Positions 34,253 to 44,074 of a DNA stretch of 64,000 nucleotides are shown piece by piece; position 1 is the stretch's first letter, and each line of letters begins with the position of its first letter. Origin of the DNA: Bacteroidota bacterium (GTDB lineage Bacteria; Bacteroidota; Ignavibacteria; Kapaibacteriales; UBA2268); assembly GCA_004322215.1 (NCBI GenBank), contig SCSM01000015.1, positions 23,687 to 87,686 on the forward strand. Direction: 5' to 3'. The notes beneath the pieces were generated by a model that was not told where the DNA came from, made no database searches, and worked only from the letters and a program-made list of their open reading frames with translations. The position numbers were made by a program, and so were the translations under genes.

Positions 34253-36523
34253 ATGAAAAAGTTGTTTGTTGTCTTATTAGCACTGATGTTCTTGTCCAAC
34301 GGTTTATTTTCACAAACCGGAATCACTCAAAAAGTTGAAAATGTTAATTTAATTCCTGTCGGCAAGGCAGAGTCATACTATCCGCCAGTTCAAACGGGAA
34401 CAGTTTTTGAAAGTAAAGATTCAAAGTCCACTACACTTGCTGAAACAGAGTGGATTTTGCTCGATACAATTTTCGTAGAAACAATTATTCCTCCCTCGGG
34501 GAATATTGGGGTAATTCTCAACACGGGAACGAGGACATTGGAGCTGATTTATCCTCACATTCTTACTCCTGAGGCACAAAATGCTGTTCTGAAATCGCCG
34601 AAGTGGCTGCGGCTTCAGCTCGAATATACTTTTTCAAAACTGTCACCTGAAAATCAGAATGTATTTGCGGGTATAATAAATCTCGCATCAGACCCGTATA
34701 TTGACGAGATTGCATTCACAATTGCATACACATCGCCTGAATTTCTCGCTTCGGATTATTGTTTCCCTGAACTTTATGAAGACAATGCCCGCCTGGTTTA
34801 TTCGCATGACAGTGACCTCGCTTATGTTGATATTATTGATTACGGAACTTCAACGACAGATGAAAATTATTATTCGACAGTGAAGTACTGGAAGATAGAC
34901 AAAGACTCGAACCGTGTGCAGGTTGAAGTGCCGAGAGACATTTATTATATGTACATAGTTCATCCGAAAATAACAGATGAGTATGAAGGATATGTCAATC
35001 CCACACTATTTGAAAGTAATGAGAATCACTTAACAAATCTTGAATATCCTCCATCCGGATTTTTCTGGCGCGATTACATGTACACCCATACTGAGAAAAA
35101 GCCGGGCAATCCTGAGGAAGACTTCCCGGTATTGAAGGATGAAGCAGTCAAATGCAATGTCCTTTGGGATGAGAAAAACGCAGAGCCTTCGGCAGTACGC
35201 ACAGTAACAAAGTGGATAAACGACGTGATGGAATTCAATTCGGGTGTTGAACGCCCGCACCAGCCGGTCAGAATATATGCACTTCATTTGGGAAGATGTG
35301 GCGAGCATGAGGACATAACGGCAGCGGCGGCAAGGTCCTTGCTCATTCCCACGAGAGGTATAGAAGCAATGTCTTCGGACCATGTATGGAATGAATTTTG
35401 GGACGAGCAATGGTGGCAATGGGAGCCGGTGAATAATTCACACAAAGACAATTTTTGTTACGAAAAGGGATGGGGAAAGAAATTCGGTTCTATATTATCG
35501 CACCGGAGCGACGGAGTTGTGGAGCATGTTGCAAAAACTTATTCTGAAAAATATTGTACTATAAATGTTTATGTACGGGATAGTCATGAACGACCGATTG
35601 ACGGCGCACTGATAATTATTTATCAAAAAGGAAATTTAGACCAAACGAGATATTATACGGATAGTTATGCTTACACTGACAAAGAGGGAAAAGCAACAAT
35701 TTTGGTCGGAGAAGGACTTAAGTATTATGCGAAAATGAAGTCTTCACTTGGAGATATACCACCCGAGGATAATAAAGTAATAATCCTAAATGAAAATCCG
35801 GTAGCAGGACAAGAATACTCTTATGTTTTGCGTCCTTCGAATTTCCAGCAGGTTAAATATCCTTCATCTATTCAGTTTCCCGATGTTCCAAGCGACGAAT
35901 ATTTATTTAAAGTGAATTATTCAGTCCCGAATGAAAATATAAATTGGAAGGTTTTATTAAACGATTTTCCCGGGGGATTCATTAATTATGAAAAACCGGG
36001 TGCCGATGTTAATTTTTATATAGCAGATGAATATAATTTTAATCAGTTTAAAGATAATCAAAACCATTCAGTCATCGAAGCAAAATACAATGTATCCAAT
36101 CTCAATACCGAATATAAATTCCGTCGTTGGTGGCAATATTATGCCTGGCTGAGCAATAATGAAAGCTTCAATAACGGAGTACAGGCACAGGCATCATTTT
36201 CTTTGTATGTGAATAAATTGGTTGGTGTTGATGACGGCTCGAATGCTGAATCACGGCAAATTATATGCTATCCTAATCCGATGAGCAGTTCAACAACATT
36301 CAAATTCAAAGTTCCAGATTTATCGAATATCCGATTATCAATTTTGGATATACATGGGAGAGAAGTAAAAAGATTGGTTGATGGGATTTTCCAATCCGGC
36401 ATCCAATCTATTGAATGGGATGGAAGGGACGAACAAGGAAATGAATTGACAAACGGAATGTATTTCTATCAACTCGACATCAACGGAAGGAAAGAAGTCG
36501 GGAAAGTGTTGGTTGTGAGGTGA
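34253..36523 (+). CDS. Secreted transglutaminase-like protein with T9SS domain
   Basis: Start MKKLFVVLLALMFLSNGLFSQ gives a signal peptide; an ATG at 34226 is in frame but less likely. The transglutaminase-like core is around residues 325-400: LHLGRCGEHEDITAAAARSLLIPTRGIEAMSSDHVWNEFWDEQWWQWEPV has Cys, His and an acidic residue in the right order for the thiol triad. Beta domains follow. The end is a T9SS/FlgD-like sorting domain (CYPNPMSSSTTFKF ... GKVLVVR). It may be a protease or cross-linking enzyme at the cell surface. Confidence 0.87.
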   Translation: MKKLFVVLLALMFLSNGLFSQTGITQKVENVNLIPVGKAESYYPPVQTGTVFESKDSKSTTLAETEWILLDTIFVETIIPPSGNIGVILNTGTRTLELIYPHILTPEAQNAVLKSPKWLRLQLEYTFSKLSPENQNVFAGIINLASDPYIDEIAFTIAYTSPEFLASDYCFPELYEDNARLVYSHDSDLAYVDIIDYGTSTTDENYYSTVKYWKIDKDSNRVQVEVPRDIYYMYIVHPKITDEYEGYVNPTLFESNENHLTNLEYPPSGFFWRDYMYTHTEKKPGNPEEDFPVLKDEAVKCNVLWDEKNAEPSAVRTVTKWINDVMEFNSGVERPHQPVRIYALHLGRCGEHEDITAAAARSLLIPTRGIEAMSSDHVWNEFWDEQWWQWEPVNNSHKDNFCYEKGWGKKFGSILSHRSDGVVEHVAKTYSEKYCTINVYVRDSHERPIDGALIIIYQKGNLDQTRYYTDSYAYTDKEGKATILVGEGLKYYAKMKSSLGDIPPEDNKVIILNENPVAGQEYSYVLRPSNFQQVKYPSSIQFPDVPSDEYLFKVNYSVPNENINWKVLLNDFPGGFINYEKPGADVNFYIADEYNFNQFKDNQNHSVIEAKYNVSNLNTEYKFRRWWQYYAWLSNNESFNNGVQAQASFSLYVNKLVGVDDGSNAESRQIICYPNPMSSSTTFKFKVPDLSNIRLSILDIHGREVKRLVDGIFQSGIQSIEWDGRDEQGNELTNGMYFYQLDINGRKEVGKVLVVR

Positions 36524-36562
36524 TATAGTTATACATAAATTAAAATTAAATTTAGTTAATGA

Positions 36563-37375
36563 ATGAAAAATTGGTCAAATATTGAAAGATTACGCTGGGA
36601 CCCTGAGATTAGAGAAATTGACAGATTCGAAAAGTCTCTTGGTGAAATTCCTAAAATAGTAAAAAACATACGTGAGCTTATTACGAGATTCGAAGTATGT
36701 CATTTTAAATATTCAGAGCATATTAGAACGATAACTTTTTCACTTCACAATCTTGTGAAGATGGTCGAGCCGTCAACAATTGGGAAAAATCATATTAGTA
36801 AAGGATTGAAGGTTTTGAAAAATGACAAAACCGGAAGAAGTAAGATTGGACAGCAATATGTGAGGGCAATCAGAAAATGGCTAAAAAATGATACGTCAAA
36901 AAAAGAGGCAATTCGTAAAACCAAAGAATTTGATGAAAATATATCAAAATGGCTTGGTGCTAAGAATCCCGATAAAATCAGGTTAATCAAATTATTATTA
37001 GCAAGAATATTGTGGGATTGGGAATCATATAATAAGTTGCAAATAAAAGGGGAATATGAAGAACTTGAGAAACAAATTTGCAGGATAGATATTTGCCACT
37101 ATGCATTTCCATCAAACCTTGACTTACTATTAAAAAGCATCGGAGAAATGAAACTGGCGGATGGTTTTGAGGGCTGCGGCTCTTTTAATGAAAAAATCAA
37201 AGAAGAAGTAATAAGGGAAATTAAATATATTAATAAACATCTAATTAAATGGTCAAAAGAGAAAAGAGTACCTACACAGGCAAGATTGTATAAAATTTGG
37301 TTATTAACAAGTCTTAAAAAAACTTTAATAGAACAGCTACATTTATATAGTCCTAAAATTGAATCTGCGAATTAA
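36563..37375 (+). CDS. Helical hypothetical protein
   Basis: This 270-residue protein was not recognised. It is highly charged (Lys/Glu rich), largely helical, lacks a signal peptide and shows no repeat. Blocks RWDPEIREIDRFEKSLGEIP and LARILWDWESYNKLQIKGEYEE are distinctive. It follows the transglutaminase-like gene by 39 bases on the same strand, but its cytoplasmic character suggests separate function. A palindrome with T-rich tail ends the unit. Confidence 0.6.
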   Translation: MKNWSNIERLRWDPEIREIDRFEKSLGEIPKIVKNIRELITRFEVCHFKYSEHIRTITFSLHNLVKMVEPSTIGKNHISKGLKVLKNDKTGRSKIGQQYVRAIRKWLKNDTSKKEAIRKTKEFDENISKWLGAKNPDKIRLIKLLLARILWDWESYNKLQIKGEYEELEKQICRIDICHYAFPSNLDLLLKSIGEMKLADGFEGCGSFNEKIKEEVIREIKYINKHLIKWSKEKRVPTQARLYKIWLLTSLKKTLIEQLHLYSPKIESAN

Positions 37376-37386
37376 TATTTGTAGAG

Positions 37387-37402
37387 AAGCATTGCAATGC
37401 TT
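37387..37402 (+). terminator. Hairpin downstream of hypothetical gene
   Basis: AAGCATTGCAATGCTT is a perfect 16-base palindrome, followed by TTCTTTATTT. It stands 12 bases after the gene at 36563-37375. It may be an intrinsic terminator or one of the dispersed palindromes. The rest of 37403-37635 shows no gene. Confidence 0.5.
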
Positions 37403-37635
37403 TTCTTTATTTATAAAATATATTAATTATAAGCCATCATTTTTAATTCTTCGTAATTGATAAACAATTCAATCAATTAAAAACATTGTACAACTGTAAA
37501 ATAATATTTTCTGCACTCAAACGACAAACGATTTTAGGGTTAGTTAATAATATTGTGTGTAAAATAAATTAATTTATTTAGTGAATGTTAATTTTTGATA
37601 GCAAACTATTTTCAACACTTATCATGGAGGGTGCG

Positions 37636-40600
37636 ATGTATAAAAAAATACTGTTTCTTATCCTTTTTGTCTTGTCTTCATATTCTGTCTTTTCACAGGA
37701 TAGCAGTGCCTGGGCAAATATAACATTACCGGCAAATTTAAATACAGACATTACGGCTTTCGCTCAGTCCGGCAACGAAGTTTATCTCGGTACAAACGGA
37801 CAAGGTGTGTTCTCGTCCAATGACGGCGGCAATACCTGGTTTAACAACTCACTTGCTACGATGACAGCTGATGGAATCAACGGAATACTAATCGGCTTGA
37901 ATAAACCGACATATATAACAGGTAAAAATTCAGTTTATATTACGAGCGACAACGGTTCAAGTTGGAATGAGATTAGTAATTTCCCGAAAGATGACGGTTC
38001 AATACAATGTGCTGCACTCAGCATGGGAGGAAATCTTGCAATCGGGACACCGGCATCTGTTTGGTATTATTCCGAAAATGTCGACGGTTGGTTCTGGTAT
38101 AAACTGAACATTCAATATGGGCCGATGGATGTCAAGGCAATGGCTTTCAATCAGAACGAACAGTTGTTTTTGACTTGCATCCACAGACAATCACCTGAAA
38201 TTTATCTTGTTGACCCAAAGGGACAGATGACATTCCTCGAAATAGTAAAGAACATAAGGGAATCACCGCTCGCAAGTTTTTTTGCAATGAATGCAAACGG
38301 TGTTATGTTTTGCAGTGTCGGTAAGTCATTTTACCAATTCGAATATGCATCGAACTTGTGGTCATTATTTACAGAAAGCCCGCAGAAAAATGTCAGAAGA
38401 TTCAAATTTGCAGGCACAGGAAATCTCCTTTCTTTCGATGATTTGAATCTTAGGATATTTAATCCCAAAGACAATCAATGGCTGCCGGACAGCCCTATTC
38501 TGAACTTCGATGACAATATAATCGATGCAACGATAGACGGACAGGATGCCGTATGGCTGATTCGTAAAAGAGCAATATTAAAGAGTGATGGACCCGTTGA
38601 TAAAATCATCAGCTTTATTTTCAGCAAATACTTCATCGTGAAAGATGCACAGGGTGCCCTGATGAGACACAAAACATTTGTATTATACAAAGCAAGCTGC
38701 GATAATAATCAATCGGGGATGGGGACAATAACAACAAATAATAACGGCGGTTTTTATCTAAATTATAATTATTACGGATTCCATACCGGAGACCAAATCA
38801 AGTTGGAAAAGCTGGTTTATACTGAATATGCAGTAAAGACCGGTCATTCGCAAATGGGTAACAAGATGTATGATGTTTACCTGAACAATATGAAGTATGA
38901 TGGTGTCGGAAATCCGCATTATTACTCATTAACAGATGATAACTCTCAGACAATAATAATGGACCATTCATGCATTCACCGTTTCCTAGTATTTTCAGTT
39001 GAGTGGGAAGCCAAGCGTGCATACCTTGATACAGTCGCATCCTGGAGTAAATTAATGTCCAACTTCCTGTGGGATGTTACCGACGGACAGCTTTACGTGG
39101 AAAGAGTTGACATATTCGATAATTACCAGAGGTGGAACCAGGCGGACATGAGGTTTTTTGCCAATAACCTTGTATGGCCCAATGCGGCAGTAAATGGAGT
39201 TTATAGTATTGACAGCAGGGGAGACCAGGTGAGAATGCCGCGTCGCTGGCTGGGTAACTCCGATGACACACGAAATTGGTCCACAAGGAACGATTGGTTC
39301 ACTTATGATGACCGAAGTTTGCAATTGTTCATGAGTTCGACTATGGCACATGAACTTGGTCATTACATGTTAAGTTTTTATGATGAATATGTATGGGTTG
39401 ACACAAACAAGGCAAAACTTCTGCCGGCAGGATACAACATGGGTTTCATGCAATACCAGTATCAGAATGCACCCGATTGGTCTTCTGAGATGTCAGACCC
39501 GGACAGGTATTCCAATCCTAATTACAGATACACCGCACAATGGGCTTACAACGGAAGCGATTGCTGGACTCAGTTCAGGAATAAATATCAGGGGTATTAT
39601 GCAGACCCCGATGGAGGTGATGATATATGGGTACCGATTGTATTTCCGAAGGACAGAACATTATCCGGTGGCTTAGGATTCTTAAGGGGACCGGCTGATT
39701 ATTCGTATGGACAAACACAGTGCAACGTGATACCAATTACAGAAACCAATGTTTATGACCAGTTTTTCAGTGCAGGTGATTTCAAATTCACAGTGGTTGA
39801 TGAACACGGCAGCCCGATGGCTAAGGCGGATATTGTTGATATGGTTCCGTTTTTCTCTACATATTTGGTTAAAACACAGCAGGGACAGTCTGCAGATAAC
39901 GGCAAAATGACTGTCGTAGGTGCAAATGTAAATGATGTCATATTCATATCGGCGAAAAGAGAATTGGATTTCGGAATTATCAAAGTTCCGTGGTTCTATT
40001 TTTATGCTGTGACTGTAAGCGCAGTTACCGGGGCAAAAGGTAATGATGACCAGATACAGGATGAGCCGATTATTCAAATATTTCCCGTCAAATCAGATAA
40101 CAGATTGGTTAATTCGATGAAATATGATTTTTCCGGAAATATATTTTTAGATTTTTATACAAATAAAAAGTTCAGTACTAATCCGAGTATTGATATTATG
40201 CTCCAGGACAGCTCTGTAAAAAGTTACAACTTGATTTTTGACGACAAAAAAACAGTTTATAGTGCAAAGGTTACAGAAGCAGTACCAGACGAAGGAACAT
40301 TTTTATTCAACACAAAAGATTCGGCAGACAAACCGTTTTCAATATTTTTCAATTACAGGATTTCTGATTTCGGGAAAAATGTATTTGCACCCGGCGGAGT
40401 GGCAGAAATTGTTCTGGATACGAAAAATACTGAAATTGAAAGAATTTCTGCTTTATCGAGTGATTTCTTTCCTTTGAAAAACGGAATTTCAGCGAATGCC
40501 AAGCAGGGCGGCTCTGCCGTTTCATTCTCATCTGCACCAGGGCAATTATCGCAGGGAACAACGAATATTCTGAACATCAGGTATTCGAGAGCGGAACTCA

Positions 40601-41040
40601 CGACAGAAGATGAGCTTTCATTGAGCGTTTTCAAATGGGACGAAGAAAATCTTATGTGGAACAAGATGCCAAGCACCGTTGACACAGCGAATCAGATTGT
40701 TTCGACTCAAATCAGCTCGATGGGAACGTATGCAGCATTTACGACAAACAATCCGGTTGGTGTTAATGATTATAATAATGATTCATACTCACTTGGTGCT
40801 TATCCGAATCCATTCACGAGTTCGGCAAAGGTTGATTTCTTCAATCCGACAGAAGGATTTGTGAGTTTGAAACTGTATAATGCACTTGGTAATGAAGTCA
40901 TGACGTTAGCCAACTCAAAACTTGGTTACGGGAAGCAATCATTTAATATTGACGGAAGCCAATTACCAAGCGGTGTGTATTATCTGACAATGAAATCGAA
41001 TAATACAACCATAACAAAGAAGGTTGTACTTATTAAATAA
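37636..41040 (+). CDS. CLCA-like secreted metalloprotease with beta-propeller and T9SS domain
   Basis: Start at 37636 has RBS GGAGG and a signal peptide MYKKILFLILFVLSSYSVFSQ. Residues 25-330 form a BNR/Ycf48-like propeller (LGTNGQGVFSSNDGGNTWFNN). The middle holds STMAHELGHYMLSFYDEYVW, an HExxH zinc site with the following DEY typical of the calcium-activated chloride channel regulator (CLCA, peptidase M87) family. A carboxypeptidase-regulatory-like region lies before it, and the end is a T9SS sorting domain (AYPNPFTSSAKVDFF ... TKKVVLIK). It probably acts as a surface protease. Length is 1134 residues after the chosen start. Confidence 0.83.
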   Translation: MYKKILFLILFVLSSYSVFSQDSSAWANITLPANLNTDITAFAQSGNEVYLGTNGQGVFSSNDGGNTWFNNSLATMTADGINGILIGLNKPTYITGKNSVYITSDNGSSWNEISNFPKDDGSIQCAALSMGGNLAIGTPASVWYYSENVDGWFWYKLNIQYGPMDVKAMAFNQNEQLFLTCIHRQSPEIYLVDPKGQMTFLEIVKNIRESPLASFFAMNANGVMFCSVGKSFYQFEYASNLWSLFTESPQKNVRRFKFAGTGNLLSFDDLNLRIFNPKDNQWLPDSPILNFDDNIIDATIDGQDAVWLIRKRAILKSDGPVDKIISFIFSKYFIVKDAQGALMRHKTFVLYKASCDNNQSGMGTITTNNNGGFYLNYNYYGFHTGDQIKLEKLVYTEYAVKTGHSQMGNKMYDVYLNNMKYDGVGNPHYYSLTDDNSQTIIMDHSCIHRFLVFSVEWEAKRAYLDTVASWSKLMSNFLWDVTDGQLYVERVDIFDNYQRWNQADMRFFANNLVWPNAAVNGVYSIDSRGDQVRMPRRWLGNSDDTRNWSTRNDWFTYDDRSLQLFMSSTMAHELGHYMLSFYDEYVWVDTNKAKLLPAGYNMGFMQYQYQNAPDWSSEMSDPDRYSNPNYRYTAQWAYNGSDCWTQFRNKYQGYYADPDGGDDIWVPIVFPKDRTLSGGLGFLRGPADYSYGQTQCNVIPITETNVYDQFFSAGDFKFTVVDEHGSPMAKADIVDMVPFFSTYLVKTQQGQSADNGKMTVVGANVNDVIFISAKRELDFGIIKVPWFYFYAVTVSAVTGAKGNDDQIQDEPIIQIFPVKSDNRLVNSMKYDFSGNIFLDFYTNKKFSTNPSIDIMLQDSSVKSYNLIFDDKKTVYSAKVTEAVPDEGTFLFNTKDSADKPFSIFFNYRISDFGKNVFAPGGVAEIVLDTKNTEIERISALSSDFFPLKNGISANAKQGGSAVSFSSAPGQLSQGTTNILNIRYSRAELTTEDELSLSVFKWDEENLMWNKMPSTVDTANQIVSTQISSMGTYAAFTTNNPVGVNDYNNDSYSLGAYPNPFTSSAKVDFFNPTEGFVSLKLYNALGNEVMTLANSKLGYGKQSFNIDGSQLPSGVYYLTMKSNNTTITKKVVLIK

Positions 41041-41078
41041 AAATATTGGTTATTCAGTTTTTAATTTTGATTAAGATT

Positions 41079-41105
41079 AATCCCACGATTAAAATTCGTG
41101 GGATT
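41079..41105 (+). terminator. Terminator-like hairpin after the CLCA-like gene
   Basis: AATCCCACGA and TCGTGGGATT pair exactly around a TTAAAAT loop, 39 bases after the stop, with a T-rich tail. It is related in sequence (CCACGA) to the fold-back repeats. Confidence 0.55.
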
Positions 41106-41162
41106 ATCTTCTTTCTGAATTGATTTATGATTAATATTTAGGAAATATCAAAAAGGTTTATT

Positions 41163-41840
41163 ATGAATATAATTTTCATAAAACTTGTAAGGTTTTATTT
41201 AATATTGATGATGATGACAATGTTAATCTATGCAGAAAACAAGCCGAATATTTCAAAAACAGATAAAAATAATAATGGGAAGGATAGGAAAATGAAATTA
41301 CTTTCAAAAGTAACAGGCAATGGTACACCGATTTTATTAGTTCCGGGTGGTTTGACCGGCTGGATCAGCTGGGACCCTCACGCTGAAATACTTTCATCAA
41401 AAAGAAAAGTAATACAGGTTCAGTTAATCAATGTTGATTACGGATTCAATAATCTTCCGTTACCTCCTGATTATAGCGTTAAAACCGAGAGCAACGCCTT
41501 GTCGGCAACATTAGACGAGTTGGGAGTGACACTATCTATAGATATAGTTGCCTGGTCTTATGGTGCTGCAGTTACGCTGGATTATGTGCTCGACCATCAG
41601 GACAAAGTACGTTCTTTGACATTAATCGAGCCGCCTGCATTTTGGGTACTCAAGTCAATAGGAGAGTTGGATGATGACACTAAAGAAGTAATGGCAAGAC
41701 TACAAAAATGCAGCGGCGATATAAGCGACGAGATGCTTGCGGATTTTATGGCAACTAGGATTCCTCGCACCCGGGCAAAAAGCACAGGAGCTGCCCCAAT
41801 GGAATTTATGGCATCAGTACAAACAATCCTTGCGAAATAA
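41163..41840 (+). CDS. Alpha/beta hydrolase, N-terminal part (frameshifted)
   Basis: The 225-residue frame opens with a hydrophobic N-terminus (signal peptide or anchor, about 1-24). It then gives an alpha/beta hydrolase: oxyanion block LLVPGGLTGWISWDPHAEIL, nucleophile elbow VAWSYGAAVTLDYV (Ser in A-x-S-Y-G rather than G-x-S-x-G), then LIEPPAFWVL. It stops early at 41840, while the downstream segment with the catalytic His continues in another frame up to 42081. The two halves are clearly one gene with a one- or two-base slip near 41760-41840. Confidence 0.78.
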   Translation: MNIIFIKLVRFYLILMMMTMLIYAENKPNISKTDKNNNGKDRKMKLLSKVTGNGTPILLVPGGLTGWISWDPHAEILSSKRKVIQVQLINVDYGFNNLPLPPDYSVKTESNALSATLDELGVTLSIDIVAWSYGAAVTLDYVLDHQDKVRSLTLIEPPAFWVLKSIGELDDDTKEVMARLQKCSGDISDEMLADFMATRIPRTRAKSTGAAPMEFMASVQTILAK

Positions 41841-42081
41841 TCCGGCGGTCATAAGTAATTACAATGAAATTAAAAAAGTAAGTGCATTTAAAAAACCTGT
41901 TTTACTTGTTAAAGGAACAGGTTCCGCAAAGTTCCTTCATGAAATTATTGATGTATTGGGCAATTATTTTCCAAATAATAAAATCATTGAATTGCCCGGA
42001 GGACATGCTCCGCAGATTGTATCAATGAAACAATTTCTTGAATATCTCGAAGAGTTTCAGTCACAGGCGGTGGATAAATAA
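41737..42081 (+). pseudogene. C-terminal part of the alpha/beta hydrolase (other frame)
   Basis: This frame carries the rest of the hydrolase: YKQSLRNNPAVISNYNEIK, the strand KKPVLLVKGTGSA, and the catalytic His in LPGGHAPQIV. Sequence before about 41815 in this frame is not real (it overlaps the other frame). Together with 41163-41840 it makes a protein of about 305 residues, normal for the family. The gene ends 20 bases before the Tat-type SOD gene. Confidence 0.7.
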
Positions 42082-42101
42082 AAATTTAGAGGAGAAATTT
42101 T

Positions 42102-42839
42102 ATGGAAGGCAGCAGAAGAGATTTTATTAAAACGGCAGCGGCATCAACTCTTGCTGTAACTGCAATGGCAAGTACCCCCGGTTTGTTAGCGGAACCATTA
42201 ATAATCAACGGTTTCGATAAGCTGCAGAATGATAAAGGCGAGTTCGTGCTTGGTCCTCTTCCCTATACTACAGATGCACTCGAACCATATATGGATGCAG
42301 AAACATTGAATCTTCACCATACATTTCATCATGGCGGCGCAGTCAAAGGACTGAATAATGATATGAAGAAAATAAGCGAGGCATTGGAAAAAAATGATTT
42401 GGAAACAGTTGATTACTGGGTTAAGAAATCAGCTTATCATGGTTCGAGCCACATACTGCACACAATTTTCTGGACTAATCTGAAAAAGGGTGGAGGTGGT
42501 CAGCCCAAAGGTGAATTACTGAAGTTAATCGAAAAACAATATCAGTCATTTGATAAATTCAAGGGATTGATTTCGACTGTATGCAATAATGTTGATGGGA
42601 GCGGATGGGGAGTTGTAGCATACAATCCTTTTACGAAACAACTGAATGTTATTCAATGTGAGAATCACGAAAAGCTGATTCAATGGGGTGCAATCCCTCT
42701 CCTGATAATAGATGTGTGGGAGCATGCATATTACTTGAAATATAAAAACCGAAGACCTGAGTTCGTTTCTGCATTGTTCAATATTATTGACTGGGACAAT
42801 GTCGCAATGAGGCTGAACTATGCAATGAAATCCGGTTGA
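42102..42839 (+). CDS. Fe/Mn superoxide dismutase with Tat signal
   Basis: It converts superoxide to oxygen and hydrogen peroxide. The N-terminus GSRRDFIKTAAASTLAVTAMA is a twin-arginine signal, so this SOD is exported folded with its metal. Metal ligands are visible: His in HHTFHHGG, His in SSHILHTIFW, Asp and His in IDVWEHAYYLKYKNRRPEF. Mature length is about 205, normal for the family. It has an RBS (AGGAGA) and follows the hydrolase fragments closely. Its end overlaps the convergent sigma factor gene by 22 bases. Confidence 0.93.
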   Translation: MEGSRRDFIKTAAASTLAVTAMASTPGLLAEPLIINGFDKLQNDKGEFVLGPLPYTTDALEPYMDAETLNLHHTFHHGGAVKGLNNDMKKISEALEKNDLETVDYWVKKSAYHGSSHILHTIFWTNLKKGGGGQPKGELLKLIEKQYQSFDKFKGLISTVCNNVDGSGWGVVAYNPFTKQLNVIQCENHEKLIQWGAIPLLIIDVWEHAYYLKYKNRRPEFVSALFNIIDWDNVAMRLNYAMKSG

Positions 42840-43555
42840 GTTACATCCAAATTAAAGTTTGAACCAATATTTTGAATTTTCAGCATAACCTTGTCAACGA
42901 TTCTGTCGCAGCGTTCACCCATAAATTCGTATAAAGGAACATCTTTATAATCCTTATACAATTTTTCTTTAATCATAGCCTTAGCTCTTGTCAGACGTAT
43001 TTTGACAGTATTTTTTGTGGTGCCGAGAGATTCAGCAATCTCTGAAATGCTCATTCCTTCTTTTTCACGCATAATATAAACGGTACGATAATTAATTGGA
43101 ACAGACTGAATAGCTGATTCGAGATTTTGACTCAATTCTTTCGACAAGAACTGATTTTCGGGATTATCATTCATAGTTAACACCTTTGTATTATAAGTTT
43201 CCAAATTTTCATCAACAAGCCAATCGAGAGAAATATTAACATTTTTATTAGAAGAATTCAGTCTTTTGAGTGCTTCATTTATTAATATCCTGATAAGCCA
43301 AGTTGAAAATTGGGATTTCCTGTTAAAAGATTTAAGATTAAGGTATGCTTTTATATAAGCATCCTGCATGACATCGTCAATATCGCTTTCATTTTTCAAA
43401 TAGGATTTGCTAATCCTGTAGAGACGCTGATTGTATTTGCGCATCAGAATTTCGTATAAATCCTTTTCTCCGCGGATGACTTTATCTATAATTTCATCAT
43501 CACCGGCAGTCCTGCTATATTTTGATACTGTTAATTCCACAATATAGTCAATCAA
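42818..43555 (-). CDS. ECF-type RNA polymerase sigma factor
   Basis: The 245-residue protein has sigma region 2 (LYEILMRKYNQRLYRISKSYLKNESDIDDVMQDAYIKAYLNL then FSTWLIRILINEALKRL) and region 4 (IAESLGTTKNTVKIRLTRAKAMIKEKL). No region 3 separates them, as in ECF sigma factors. The C-terminal 45 residues form a small Cys-bearing tail (GERCDRIVDKVMLKI). The frame opens with TTG at 43555; a GTG at 43540 is also possible. It is divergent from the DoxX/flavin reductase pair, which it may control. No anti-sigma gene is adjacent. Confidence 0.9.
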   Translation of the reverse strand: MIDYIVELTVSKYSRTAGDDEIIDKVIRGEKDLYEILMRKYNQRLYRISKSYLKNESDIDDVMQDAYIKAYLNLKSFNRKSQFSTWLIRILINEALKRLNSSNKNVNISLDWLVDENLETYNTKVLTMNDNPENQFLSKELSQNLESAIQSVPINYRTVYIMREKEGMSISEIAESLGTTKNTVKIRLTRAKAMIKEKLYKDYKDVPLYEFMGERCDRIVDKVMLKIQNIGSNFNLDVTQPDFIA

Positions 43556-43684
43556 ATATTGAAAAATATTAGTTGTAACTAATAAACGATTTAGATTAAA
43601 TAAAATTTTTTTGAAACTTTTATTCGGATTTGAAATCTAATTATTATAACTAATAAAATTGTTTAAATAATTGGAATAAAAAAA

Positions 43685-44074
43685 ATGGAAACAGAACAAA
43701 AAATTCAGAATATACATACTCTTTTAAAGGTAGTATTTGTTTTTGTACCAATAGCAGCGGGATTTGATAAGTTCACAAATCTGCTGACTGACTGGACTAT
43801 GTATGTTAACGGGATATTGGCAGGAATGCTCCCGTTTTCAACTGCAGTATTTATGAAAATTGTCGGTGTAATAGAAATCATTGCCGGTATCATAGTTCTA
43901 TTCAAACCGAAAATCGGGGCACTAATCGTATCATTATGGTTATTTCTTATTGCTATAAATTTAATGTTTACAGGAAAATATTTTGACGTTGCTGTACGTG
44001 ATATGGTAATGGCAGTCAGTGCCTATACATTTTGGCAATTAACAATTTATCTAGATAAAAAAAAGGAACAATAA
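43685..44074 (+). CDS. DoxX-like membrane protein
   Basis: The 129-residue protein has four transmembrane helices (about 12-32, 53-72, 76-96, 100-122) in the DoxX/DoxD-like pattern, with GFDKFTNLLTDW in the first loop. DoxX-like proteins work in redox or oxidative-stress settings. Its stop overlaps the start of the flavin reductase gene (TAATG), so the two are co-translated and likely form a membrane redox unit. Confidence 0.8.
   Translation: METEQKIQNIHTLLKVVFVFVPIAAGFDKFTNLLTDWTMYVNGILAGMLPFSTAVFMKIVGVIEIIAGIIVLFKPKIGALIVSLWLFLIAINLMFTGKYFDVAVRDMVMAVSAYTFWQLTIYLDKKKEQ

Noticed and set aside
41737..42081. Independent 114-aa gene
   Set aside because: It is the frameshifted rest of the alpha/beta hydrolase; its first 26 residues overlap real coding in another frame.
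43556..43684. Defined ECF promoter in the divergent gap
   Set aside because: No convincing -35/-10 pair could be picked by eye in this AT-rich DNA; only a repeated TAACTAATAAA is noted.
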